DNA from: Actinomycetota bacterium
Lineage (GTDB): Bacteria > Actinomycetota > Acidimicrobiia > Acidimicrobiales > Ilumatobacteraceae
DNA: 9,184 bases
Assembly: GCA_005789925.1 (NCBI GenBank)
Contig: SXWG01000115.1
Span: forward strand, 1-9,184
Reading direction: 5' to 3'
Shown: one piece after another, positions 1 through 5,761 of the stretch
Layout of the letters: every line of letters starts with the position of its first letter
Position numbering within the stretch: position 1 is the first letter of the stretch
Translations under genes and position numbers: made by a program
The notes under the pieces: generated by a model
Database searches by the model: none
Seen by the model: the letters and a program-made list of their open reading frames with translations, nothing else
Told to the model about the DNA's origin: nothing

Positions 1-629
1 CGTACGCCGGCCGCCTCGAGTCCACTCTTCCTGAAGCCAATCGTCTGATCATGGTGAAAGCCGACGGTTGTGTTGCCATTCACGCCGACGGCGGCGCGTA
101 CAAACCGCTGAATTGGATGAACGCACCCAACTCGATCGTCGAACATGACGACCGGTGGGAAGTCACCAATTCGAAGGGTGAAATACTCACGATCTTTCTT
201 CATGAAGTGTTGAGCGACTCGGCACATGAACTCGGCGACGACCCCGGACCTTCGAAAGATGGCGTGGAGGCGCACCTGCAGGAATTGTTGGCAGCGCTTC
301 CAGAACACATCGAACCTGGGCTGCGACTCGTACGACGCGAATACCAGACTGCTATCGGACCAGTCGACCTTCTGTGTCGTGATGAACATGGCGAGACCGT
401 GGCCATCGAAGTAAAGCGTCGCGGTGACATCGACGGAGTCGAACAACTCGCTCGTTATCTCGAGTACTTGCGACGCGATCCGGCACTCGGTGTCGTGCGC
501 GGAATCTTCGTTGCGCAGAGCATCAAACCGCAGGCACGGACACTTGCTGAGACCCGTGAGATCATGTGCGTCGAAGTGGACTACGACGTCCTTCGCGGCA
601 ACAAACCCGCTGATCTCACACTCTTCTGA
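1..629 (+). CDS. nucS: Endonuclease NucS (non-canonical mismatch repair), 5'-truncated by the window edge
   Basis: NucS (EndoMS) cleaves both strands at mispaired bases. It is the mismatch-repair nuclease of many actinobacteria and archaea that lack MutS/MutL, and acts with the replication sliding clamp. The frame is open from position 3 through the ATG at 51: the 16 residues before that ATG begin YAGRLESTLPEA, a conserved part of the NucS N-terminal domain, so the ATG at 51 is internal and the true start lies outside the window. The N-terminal domain shows KADG, HADGGAYKPLNWMN. The C-terminal RecB-like nuclease domain shows VDLLCRDEHGE followed by IEVKRRGDIDGVEQLARYLE. The Asp (codon 366-368), Glu and Lys have D-x13-E-x-K spacing, matching the catalytic residues of characterised NucS proteins. 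The protein ends in DLTLF, similar to the C-terminal clamp-binding tail of mycobacterial NucS. About 208 residues are visible, close to the usual 220-230. The next gene follows after 43 bp on the same strand. Confidence 0.95.
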   Translation, partial: YAGRLESTLPEANRLIMVKADGCVAIHADGGAYKPLNWMNAPNSIVEHDDRWEVTNSKGEILTIFLHEVLSDSAHELGDDPGPSKDGVEAHLQELLAALPEHIEPGLRLVRREYQTAIGPVDLLCRDEHGETVAIEVKRRGDIDGVEQLARYLEYLRRDPALGVVRGIFVAQSIKPQARTLAETREIMCVEVDYDVLRGNKPADLTLF

Positions 630-651
630 GCGAGCAAGGTGTGTCATCGCC

Positions 652-667
652 CCATCTGGCAAGATGG
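652..667 (+). repeat. Short hairpin just before the LLM start codon
   Basis: This is a perfect 6-bp inverted repeat, CCATCT and AGATGG, around the 4-nt loop GGCA. It ends 5 bp before the GTG start at 673. It lies in the 43-bp gap after nucS and overlaps CAAGAT (660-665), a poor match to a -10 box. There is no T-run after it, so it does not resemble an intrinsic terminator. It could affect translation initiation or be chance. Confidence 0.3.
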
Positions 668-672
668 CTTGA

Positions 673-1641
673 GTGAAAATCGGTCTTCAATTCGACTTGC
701 GTAATCCACAACAGTTCCACCGACCCATCAATCGCGTGTATGACTTCGCAATCGAAGTGTGCCAGGAGGCCGAGCAACTTGGTATCGACTCGGTGTGGCT
801 GTCAGAGCATCACTTGTTCGCCGATGGATACCTGCCGCGTCCGCTCACAATGGCAGCGGCAGTCGCTGCTCGCACAAGTTCGATACGTATCGGAACTGCG
901 ATTCTGTTGGGGCCACTCCAGACACCGGCAGCGCTAGCCGAAGATGCAGCAGTCGTCGACATTCTCAGCAATGGTCGACTCGAACTTGGTCTCGGTGCTG
1001 GCTACCGCGTCCCTGAGTTCGAGCTGTACGGCGCGGACTTGAAGACCCGCTATTCCGCCAACGATGACCGCGCACGAGAGATACGCCACATGTGGTCTCC
1101 CGCATCACCTGTCACTCCGAAACCGATCCAAGATCGCATTCCGATCTGGATGGGATACGGCGGCCCGCAAGGAGCGCGCCGTGCAGGACTACTTGGCGAA
1201 GGACTACTCACTCCGAAAGGCGAGATGTGGCCTCATTACAAAGCGGGGCTTGAAGAGGCCGGTCACGATCTTTCGATTGCACGCATGGGAGGTTCCATCC
1301 AAGGATTCGTCTCTGACGACCCAGAGCGCGACTGGCCGATCGTGCGCGAGCACGTGCGCCACATGTTCGACTCGTATCGGGCAGCTGGCGTCGAAGGCAC
1401 CGACTTCCCCGCGCCCCGTCCAGTCGACCCAGAGCGACTGCTCAACAAGCCAGAAAGTTCGTCGATGTCGTCGTTTGCATACGGAACCGCCGACGTCATT
1501 GCGGATCACATGAAGCGCACGGCAGCTGATGCGCCCGTCGACACTGTATTTTTGTGGGCTTCAATTGCAGGCATGCCAGAGGAAATGGTCATGCGTCATG
1601 TGCATACCATCGCCACGCAACTGAAGCCTCTTCTGGCTTAG
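673..1641 (+). CDS. LLM-class F420-dependent oxidoreductase (luciferase-like monooxygenase family)
   Basis: This is a TIM-barrel oxidoreductase of the bacterial-luciferase superfamily; in F420-producing actinobacteria such proteins usually use coenzyme F420, sometimes FMN. The substrate is unknown. The 322-residue protein opens with MKIGLQFDLRNP, typical of one LLM subgroup, which supports the GTG at 673 as the start even though no good ribosome-binding site precedes it. Visible motifs are WLSEHH (residues 42-47), AEDAAVVDILSNGRLELGLGAGY split across residues 89-111, and PKPIQDRIPIWMGYGG (149-164) followed by PQGARRAG. The stretch between the barrel helix and PKPIQ is short, lacking the longer loop that many LLM proteins carry there; I believe this is a subgroup feature, not a deletion. 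The protein is cytosolic, with no signal peptide. Its stop codon overlaps the stop of the convergent MaoC gene. It could form an operon with nucS, but no functional link is obvious. Confidence 0.9.
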   Translation: MKIGLQFDLRNPQQFHRPINRVYDFAIEVCQEAEQLGIDSVWLSEHHLFADGYLPRPLTMAAAVAARTSSIRIGTAILLGPLQTPAALAEDAAVVDILSNGRLELGLGAGYRVPEFELYGADLKTRYSANDDRAREIRHMWSPASPVTPKPIQDRIPIWMGYGGPQGARRAGLLGEGLLTPKGEMWPHYKAGLEEAGHDLSIARMGGSIQGFVSDDPERDWPIVREHVRHMFDSYRAAGVEGTDFPAPRPVDPERLLNKPESSSMSSFAYGTADVIADHMKRTAADAPVDTVFLWASIAGMPEEMVMRHVHTIATQLKPLLA

Positions 1642-2480
1642 TCGAAACGCACGAGTCCTTGATCGAGCACGACTCGGTCTCCTACCGCCGTCGTGAACAC
1701 CGCCTCACCTGCCGAGGTCTTCCAGATGCGCACTGTCAGCGCTTCACCTGGAAGGACGGGAGATGCGAATCGACCCTCGATGTGACGGAACTTGTTCGAG
1801 TCGCCTCCACACAGTGAGTGGAGCAATGCGCGACCGGTGAAACCGTACGTGCACAAGCCGTGCAGGATTGGCTGATCGAAGCCACCCATCTTTGCGAATG
1901 ACGGGTCACTGTGCAGCGGATTGCGGTCTCCGTTCAAGCGATACACAAGCGCTTGATCCTTTGTCGTCTGGTACGTCACTTCAAAGTCGGCGGCACGATC
2001 CGGTGGAACGTTTTGCGGACCACTCGGGCCGCGATCGCCACCCCATCCGCCTTCACCGCGGATAAACAACGAGTTCGTCGACGTCCACAACGCCTTGCCA
2101 TCGGCTTTGTCAACCGCGTCGGTCGCTGTGACGACGACTGCAGCTTTGCCTTTGTCGTACATGGCCACAATGCGGCCAGTCAGAATTGCAGTGCCGGCAA
2201 CCGGAATCGGTCGATGCAGCGTGATGGCCTGCTGTCCGTGGACCAACATCGCCGGGTTGAACGTGCCGATCTTCGTGATGGCACCGACTCCGCCGGCGGT
2301 CACCACGACCGGAAAGGTCGGCAACACCTTTTGGGCGACGTCTTTGGTGTTCTCGGTCGTGTACTGAAGTTCTTCAGTGCCTGCACCGACGCTGACTGCG
2401 TACAGCAGCGCATCTTTGCTGGTCCAGGTGGCTTCGCCTGGTTCACCGATTGCTCCGACGGCTTCAGGATTGAGTGGCAT
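1638..2480 (-). CDS. MaoC-family (R)-specific enoyl-CoA hydratase (hydratase 2, double hot-dog)
   Basis: Predicted to hydrate trans-2-enoyl-CoA to (3R)-hydroxyacyl-CoA. The 280 residues match the length and layout of the hydratase-2 domain of eukaryotic MFE-2. There is an N-terminal substrate-binding hot-dog with TWTSKDALLYAVSVGAGTEE (19-38) and LPTFPVVV (53-60). A catalytic C-terminal hot-dog follows with YRLNGDRNPLHSDPSFA (180-196), FDQPILHGLCTYGF (201-214) and FASPVLPGE (238-246). Asp185, Asn187 and His190 have the D-x-N-x2-H spacing of the catalytic and oxyanion residues in hydratase 2. Asn183 stands where human MFE-2 has Ser in YRLSGD. A good ribosome-binding site precedes the ATG. The gene follows the SDR by 48 bp on the same strand, almost certainly as an operon. 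Its TAA stop lies inside a 4-bp overlap with the convergent LLM gene. The pairing suggests beta-oxidation through D-3-hydroxyacyl-CoA; the acyl chain (fatty, branched, sterol side chain) cannot be told. Confidence 0.93.
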   Translation of the reverse strand: MPLNPEAVGAIGEPGEATWTSKDALLYAVSVGAGTEELQYTTENTKDVAQKVLPTFPVVVTAGGVGAITKIGTFNPAMLVHGQQAITLHRPIPVAGTAILTGRIVAMYDKGKAAVVVTATDAVDKADGKALWTSTNSLFIRGEGGWGGDRGPSGPQNVPPDRAADFEVTYQTTKDQALVYRLNGDRNPLHSDPSFAKMGGFDQPILHGLCTYGFTGRALLHSLCGGDSNKFRHIEGRFASPVLPGEALTVRIWKTSAGEAVFTTAVGDRVVLDQGLVRFD

Positions 2481-2490
2481 GTTCGTGTGT

Positions 2491-2496
2491 CTCCCT
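2491..2496 (-). promoter_or_regulatory. Ribosome-binding site of the MaoC hydratase
   Basis: Read on the minus strand this is AGGGAG, 10 nt before the ATG whose first base is 2480. It is a strong Shine-Dalgarno match in the 48-bp gap between the SDR stop and the MaoC start. The rest of that gap shows no clear promoter, which fits co-transcription from the SDR promoter. Confidence 0.7.
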
Positions 2497-2528
2497 GTGT
2501 GATGTTGTGTGCTGAAAGTGAAATCTGC

Positions 2529-3446
2529 TCAGGCGGGCTGAGGCGGATGGCCGTCTTCGCCGTCCATTCCTGCGTTCTTGCGCGCTTTAGACAGCAGTTC
2601 TTCGACGATCGGGCCGAGCGATTCTGCGTCATCGATTGGTTCGGTGCGTGGCCCGCGATGCCAGCCTTCCGCGATTGCGAGCACACGACCGCTTGCTTCA
2701 AAGACACGACCAGTCACGTGGGCTGACTCTTCCGATGCAAGCCATGTCGCGATAGGTGCAATCCACCTTGGCGACCTCACGTCACGCTCGGCTTCATTTG
2801 CCGGAGGTGCACTCAGGTTCTCGGTCATGCGTGTCAGCGCGACTGGCGCGACGGCGTTCACGGTCACGTCATAGCGAGCCAACTCGAGTGCCGCGATGAT
2901 TGTGAACGATGCGATACCGGCCTTTGCTGCGCCGTAGTTCGTCTGTCCGGGGTTTCCGTAGATACCCGATACGGAGGTGGTGTTGATGATGCGACCACTG
3001 ACCGGCTTGCCCGCTTTGTGCTGTTCACGCCAGTACGCAGCCGCATGACGAGCAGGAGCGAAGGTTCCCTTCAGGTGCACCTTGATGACGTCGTCCCACT
3101 CTTCTTCTGTCATGTTCGTCAGCATGCGATCACGCAAGATTCCCGCGTTGTTGATGACGACATGAAGGTCACCGAAACTTTCAACTGCAGTGTCGATGAG
3201 CCGCTTCGCGCCGTCCCACGACGACACATCGTCGCCGTTTGCCACCGCCTCGCCACCCATTGCATTGATCTCATTGACGACGGCTTGTGCTGCCGACGTG
3301 TCTCCGCCAGTGCCATCGATGTTTCCACCGAGGTCATTCACGACGACTCTTGCACCATGACGCGCAAGGCTCAGCGAGTGTTCGCGACCGATACCTCGAG
3401 CGCCACCAGTGACGATTGCTACACGACCTTCACATAACCGAGCCAT
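2529..3446 (-). CDS. SDR oxidoreductase resembling the (3R)-hydroxyacyl-CoA dehydrogenase domain of MFE-2 (HSD17B4)
   Basis: A 305-residue NAD(P)-dependent short-chain dehydrogenase. It shows the nucleotide-binding TGGARGIG (13-20), an NNAG motif (99-102), and a catalytic Ser158, Tyr171, Lys175 set in NTTSVSGIYGNPGQTNYGAAKAG (155-177, given here in one run of motif parts: NTTSVSG, IYGNPGQTNY, GAAKAG). The sequence VVVNDLGGNIDGTGGDTSAA (34-53) and the SGIYGNPGQTNY context are characteristic of MFE-2-type dehydrogenases rather than FabG. An acidic Asp38 at the end of beta-2 suggests NAD over NADP. The C-terminal tail (about 226-305) is longer than in classical SDRs and ends in a polar, low-complexity stretch rich in Gly, Asp and Pro. 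The ATG is supported by AGGGGA 8 nt upstream. The gene heads an operon with the MaoC hydratase, in the same order as the domains of MFE-2. Predicted role: oxidation of D-3-hydroxyacyl-CoA to 3-ketoacyl-CoA in the cytosol. Confidence 0.92.
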   Translation of the reverse strand: MARLCEGRVAIVTGGARGIGREHSLSLARHGARVVVNDLGGNIDGTGGDTSAAQAVVNEINAMGGEAVANGDDVSSWDGAKRLIDTAVESFGDLHVVINNAGILRDRMLTNMTEEEWDDVIKVHLKGTFAPARHAAAYWREQHKAGKPVSGRIINTTSVSGIYGNPGQTNYGAAKAGIASFTIIAALELARYDVTVNAVAPVALTRMTENLSAPPANEAERDVRSPRWIAPIATWLASEESAHVTGRVFEASGRVLAIAEGWHRGPRTEPIDDAESLGPIVEELLSKARKNAGMDGEDGHPPQPA

Positions 3447-3454
3447 CGTTCACA

Positions 3455-3460
3455 TCCCCT
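3455..3460 (-). promoter_or_regulatory. Ribosome-binding site of the SDR
   Basis: On the minus strand this reads AGGGGA, 8 nt from the ATG whose first base is 3446. It supports that start codon, and shows that this operon has a leader, unlike the genes at 3552 and 4795, which have none. Confidence 0.65.
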
Positions 3461-3468
3461 GTCTCCGC

Positions 3469-3494
3469 GATGACATATTTCGCGTCCCGTCATC
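3469..3494. promoter_or_regulatory. Candidate operator: inverted repeat GATGAC-N14-GTCATC
   Basis: Perfect 6-bp arms at 3469-3474 and 3489-3494 are separated by 14 nt, giving 20 nt centre to centre, about two helical turns. The repeat covers the expected transcription start of the SDR operon just downstream of its -10-like TAAGAT. The placement suits repression by a dimeric regulator (TetR or GntR type), but no regulator gene is in the window and 6-bp arms can arise by chance. Confidence 0.3.
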
Positions 3495-3497
3495 TTA
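3492..3497 (-). promoter_or_regulatory. Candidate -10 box of the SDR-MaoC operon
   Basis: Minus-strand TAAGAT fits the actinobacterial TANNNT consensus. A start about 7 nt downstream would give a leader of roughly 38 nt containing the AGGGGA ribosome-binding site. No clear -35 was found. Confidence 0.35.
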
Positions 3498-3537
3498 GGA
3501 ACGTGCGCTCCGAGGGGACTTATCGACAACACGGACC

Positions 3538-3543
3538 TAATCT
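3538..3543 (+). promoter_or_regulatory. Candidate -10 box for a leaderless transcript of the gene at 3552
   Basis: TAATCT fits TANNNT and ends 8 nt before the GTG at 3552. Transcription would therefore start at or within a base or two of the start codon. No Shine-Dalgarno sequence is visible in the preceding 20 nt, consistent with leaderless translation, which is common in actinobacteria. Confidence 0.45.
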
Positions 3544-3551
3544 CTGTCGGC

Positions 3552-4769
3552 GTGCCCCTTTCAGTCACCATCGTCGGCGGCGGACCGTCTGGCTGTGCAG
3601 CAGCCATAACACTTGCCCGAGACGGTGCTCGGGTGACGCTGATCGACAAGGCGCAGTTTCCGCGCGACAAGTGCTGTGGCGACGGGCTCACCACGGGCGC
3701 TCTTCGTATCCTTGATGAGCTGCACTTTGATCGAAGCAAGGTTGTTGATTGGCAGCCATGCGACGAGGTGAAATTGCGCACGCCTGCTGGGCGTACGGTC
3801 TTGCTCAATCTGCCGAAGTCGAACGGCCTGTTCGCCGCCATCGCGCCTCGCATTCAACTTGACGATGCACTTCTTCGTCAGACCAAAGACGCCGGAGTCG
3901 ATGTTCGTGAGGGAACGTCATTCCAATCGATCGAGGAAGTTGACGAGCGTGTCGTCATGACATGCACAACCTCGACCGGCGAGACGGTGAAGCTCGAGTC
4001 GGATTATCTCTTCGCTGCAGACGGCATGTGGTCGCCTGTTCGCAAACATCTCGGCGTTGGCATCGAGAGTTACCTCGGTGAGTGGCATGCATTCAGGCAG
4101 TACGTCAGCAATGTCACTGGTGAAGCGCGGCACAAACTCATCGTCTGGTTCGAACCAGATCTCCTTCCTGGCTATGCATGGTCGTTCCCCCTGCCTGGGA
4201 ATCGGGCAAACATCGGCTTCGGTGTGTTGCGTGACGACACACACAGCGTGCAGTTCATGAAGAAGGTGTGGGACGACCTCAAGGTGCGGCCGCACGTCGT
4301 CGATGCACTCGGGCCGGGTGCCGTCTACGAAGACAGACACACCGCTTGGCCGATTCCTGCTCGAGTCGACGACGCCACAAAAGCCGTCGGTCGAGTGCTC
4401 TTCATCGGCGATGCAGTGTGTGCCACCGACTCGCTCACAGGAGAAGGAATAGGTCAAGCTCTGCTCACTGGCCAACTCGCCGCACGTACTGTCCTTTCGC
4501 ATCACGACGACGCCGCGCGTGTTCGGGGCGAATACGAAGCGACGATTGATCACCACTTCTATGCAGACCATCGCATGTCACGACGACTCGGGCGCGTGCT
4601 CGCTCGTCGGCGCGGTGCCGAAGGCGCGCTGCGCATTGTGGACCTGAACTCCTGGACACGACGCAACTTCGCGCGATGGATGTTCGAGGATGAACCTCGC
4701 GCGGCACTCTTCACGCCCAGCCGATGGCACAAAAGTTTCTTGCGGCGACCCGGGGCATTCGTCGACTGA
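3552..4769 (+). CDS. Geranylgeranyl-reductase-family FAD-dependent oxidoreductase
   Basis: A 405-residue PHBH-fold flavoprotein of the geranylgeranyl reductase family. Members saturate isoprenoid double bonds, for example in archaeal lipids, phytyl chains, or menaquinone side chains (mycobacterial MenJ). Visible features are an N-terminal Rossmann GGGPSG (9-14), the acidic Asp32 ending beta-2, PRDKCCGDG (37-45) where the family has its conserved Cys-Gly motif, and AADGMWSPVRKHLG (155-168) as second FAD contact. GYAWSFP (207-213) follows, matching the Y-x-W-x-F-P substrate-pocket motif of this family, then GDAV (286-289) with GEGIGQAL (297-304). There are no transmembrane segments; an Arg-rich C-terminal helical region could sit at the membrane surface. 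The GTG at 3552 places the Rossmann strand directly at the N-terminus, as expected. The downstream flavoprotein starts 25 bp later. A menaquinone or polyprenol substrate is plausible but unproven; a halogenase or other PHBH hydroxylase is less likely given the YxWxFP motif. Confidence 0.88.
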   Translation: MPLSVTIVGGGPSGCAAAITLARDGARVTLIDKAQFPRDKCCGDGLTTGALRILDELHFDRSKVVDWQPCDEVKLRTPAGRTVLLNLPKSNGLFAAIAPRIQLDDALLRQTKDAGVDVREGTSFQSIEEVDERVVMTCTTSTGETVKLESDYLFAADGMWSPVRKHLGVGIESYLGEWHAFRQYVSNVTGEARHKLIVWFEPDLLPGYAWSFPLPGNRANIGFGVLRDDTHSVQFMKKVWDDLKVRPHVVDALGPGAVYEDRHTAWPIPARVDDATKAVGRVLFIGDAVCATDSLTGEGIGQALLTGQLAARTVLSHHDDAARVRGEYEATIDHHFYADHRMSRRLGRVLARRRGAEGALRIVDLNSWTRRNFARWMFEDEPRAALFTPSRWHKSFLRRPGAFVD

Positions 4770-4780
4770 GGTCTGCGCAC

Positions 4781-4786
4781 TACGGT
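4781..4786 (+). promoter_or_regulatory. Candidate -10 box for a leaderless transcript of the gene at 4795
   Basis: TACGGT fits TANNNT and ends 8 nt before the ATG at 4795, the same spacing as TAATCT before 3552. The 25-bp gap contains no Shine-Dalgarno sequence. The gene may thus have its own promoter in addition to any read-through from the gene upstream. Confidence 0.4.
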
Positions 4787-4794
4787 TGGCGCTT

Positions 4795-5760
4795 ATGCGC
4801 ACCCGTCTCACTGAACTGCTCGACATCGACGTGCCGGTCATGCTCGCCGGCATGGGCGGCGTGTCATACCACTCACTCGTCGCAGCGGTCTCCGAGGCTG
4901 GTGGCATCGGAACTCTCGGTGCATCGACCATGGACATGGCGACACTGCGACGCGAGATCGAAGAAGTTAAAAAACTGACAGCGAAACCATTTGGTGTCGA
5001 CCTTTTGACAGCATCTCCGCAACACGTCGAAGAAGGCGTGCGAGAGATCATCGCTGGAGGTGCGCGAATTTACGTTGCCGGGCTGGGCGTCCCTCGTGAT
5101 GTCATCACCGAGCTACACAAGCACAACATCCTGGTCGGGTCGATGTGCGGCAAGGTCCGCCACGCAGTGGCTGCAGTCGCCACAGGTTGCGATTTCGTGG
5201 TCGCTCAAGGAACCGAAGCTGGTGGACACACCGGAACAGTGGCGACGATGTCTCTCGTGCCACAAGTCGTCGATGCCGTCGGCGACAAAGTGCCGGTCGT
5301 GGCTGCCGGTGGATTATTTGACGGACGCGGACTCGCAGCTGCACTCACACTCGGTGCAGACGGCGTGTGGATGGGCACACGTTTCATCGCCACTCCTGAG
5401 GCGCGGACTGCAGAGGGCTACAAAGAGACCTTGCTCTCGATGGCCGAAGACGACACCGTCGTCTCCCGGGCATACACGGGGAAGACGTGCCGAGTAGTGC
5501 GCACCGACTGGACACGCCACTTCGAAGAACATCCAGAAGAGCTGAAGTCGTTCCCCGAGCAATTCATCATCTCGAGTCGCGCAGGCGTGAACCATCTCGG
5601 CCCGTCAGACGGCGTCGCCGCCGACCCGAAGAAAGAGTTCATGCCCGCCGGACAGGGTGCAGGTGCCATCACGTCATTGATCCCCGCCGGCGAGTTGGTG
5701 CGCCGCATTGTCGAGGAAGCTGAGCAGACACTCTCGCGGGTGACTCGTCACGTGCGCTGA
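4795..5760 (+). CDS. Nitronate monooxygenase / 2-nitropropane dioxygenase family FMN enzyme
   Basis: A 321-residue FMN TIM-barrel protein of the NMO/NPD family. Characterised members oxidise alkyl nitronates such as propionate-3-nitronate; the related FabK is an enoyl-ACP reductase, so the annotated activity is uncertain. The chosen ATG starts MRTRLTELLDIDVPV, the usual N-terminus. The frame stays open back to 4690, but that extension overlaps the preceding gene and has no family-like sequence. Motifs are PVMLAGMGGVS (14-24), SEAGGIGTLGA (33-43), FGVDLL (66-71) and QGTEAGGHTG (138-147). In the last, His145 aligns with the catalytic His of class I NMO. The phosphate-binding part is AAGGLFDGRGLAAAL (170-184) and GADGVWMGTRF (187-197). 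The C-terminal half carries KTCRVVRTDWT (230-240) and GQGAGAI (286-292). No signal peptide. The MFS gene begins 1 bp after its stop, so the two are probably co-expressed. Confidence 0.9.
   Translation: MRTRLTELLDIDVPVMLAGMGGVSYHSLVAAVSEAGGIGTLGASTMDMATLRREIEEVKKLTAKPFGVDLLTASPQHVEEGVREIIAGGARIYVAGLGVPRDVITELHKHNILVGSMCGKVRHAVAAVATGCDFVVAQGTEAGGHTGTVATMSLVPQVVDAVGDKVPVVAAGGLFDGRGLAAALTLGADGVWMGTRFIATPEARTAEGYKETLLSMAEDDTVVSRAYTGKTCRVVRTDWTRHFEEHPEELKSFPEQFIISSRAGVNHLGPSDGVAADPKKEFMPAGQGAGAITSLIPAGELVRRIVEEAEQTLSRVTRHVR
5735..5756. repeat. Interrupted palindrome just before the MFS start
   Basis: The core GTGAC-TC-GTCAC (5740-5751) is flanked symmetrically by CGC (5735-5737) and GCG (5754-5756), with two unmatched bases on each side. 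That pairs 8 of 10 positions per arm. It lies in the last codons of the nitronate monooxygenase gene and ends 5 bp before the MFS ATG at 5762. It could be an operator or an RNA hairpin near the initiation site, or an accident of coding sequence. Confidence 0.3.
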
Positions 5761-5761
5761 C

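Larger units (their letters stand above)
3447..3551. promoter_or_regulatory. Divergent intergenic promoter region
   Basis: This 105-bp region separates the SDR-MaoC operon (minus strand) from the geranylgeranyl-reductase-like gene (plus strand). It holds the SDR ribosome-binding site, a minus-strand -10-like TAAGAT (3492-3497), a plus-strand -10-like TAATCT (3538-3543) and the inverted repeat GATGAC/GTCATC (3469-3494). No convincing -35 element was found for either direction, which is common in actinobacterial promoters. The region is the longest stretch without a gene in the window. Confidence 0.6.

Noticed and set aside
51..629. The ATG at 51 as the nucS start
   Set aside because: The frame is open to the window edge and the 16 preceding codons encode conserved NucS sequence, so the gene is simply cut by the window.
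652..672. An intrinsic terminator after nucS
   Set aside because: The 6-bp stem has no following T-run and directly abuts the next start codon.
1911..2726. A 271-codon open frame on the + strand across the SDR-MaoC junction
   Set aside because: It is antisense to two well-supported genes, rich in Cys, Arg and His as expected of a shadow frame, has no recognisable domain, and has no plausible ribosome-binding site.
3447..3551. A KstR/KstR2-type operator controlling the SDR-MaoC genes
   Set aside because: I looked for the known AAC-N-GTT-like palindromes of cholesterol regulators and found no convincing match; the only inverted repeat is GATGAC/GTCATC.
3918..4571. A 217-codon open frame on the - strand within the GGR-like gene
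   Set aside because: It lies wholly antisense to a gene with clear FAD motifs, and its composition is that of a mirror frame with no domain.
4690..4794. A 35-residue N-terminal extension of the nitronate monooxygenase
   Set aside because: It overlaps the preceding gene by 80 bp in another frame, shows no family-like sequence, and the ATG at 4795 gives the normal N-terminus.
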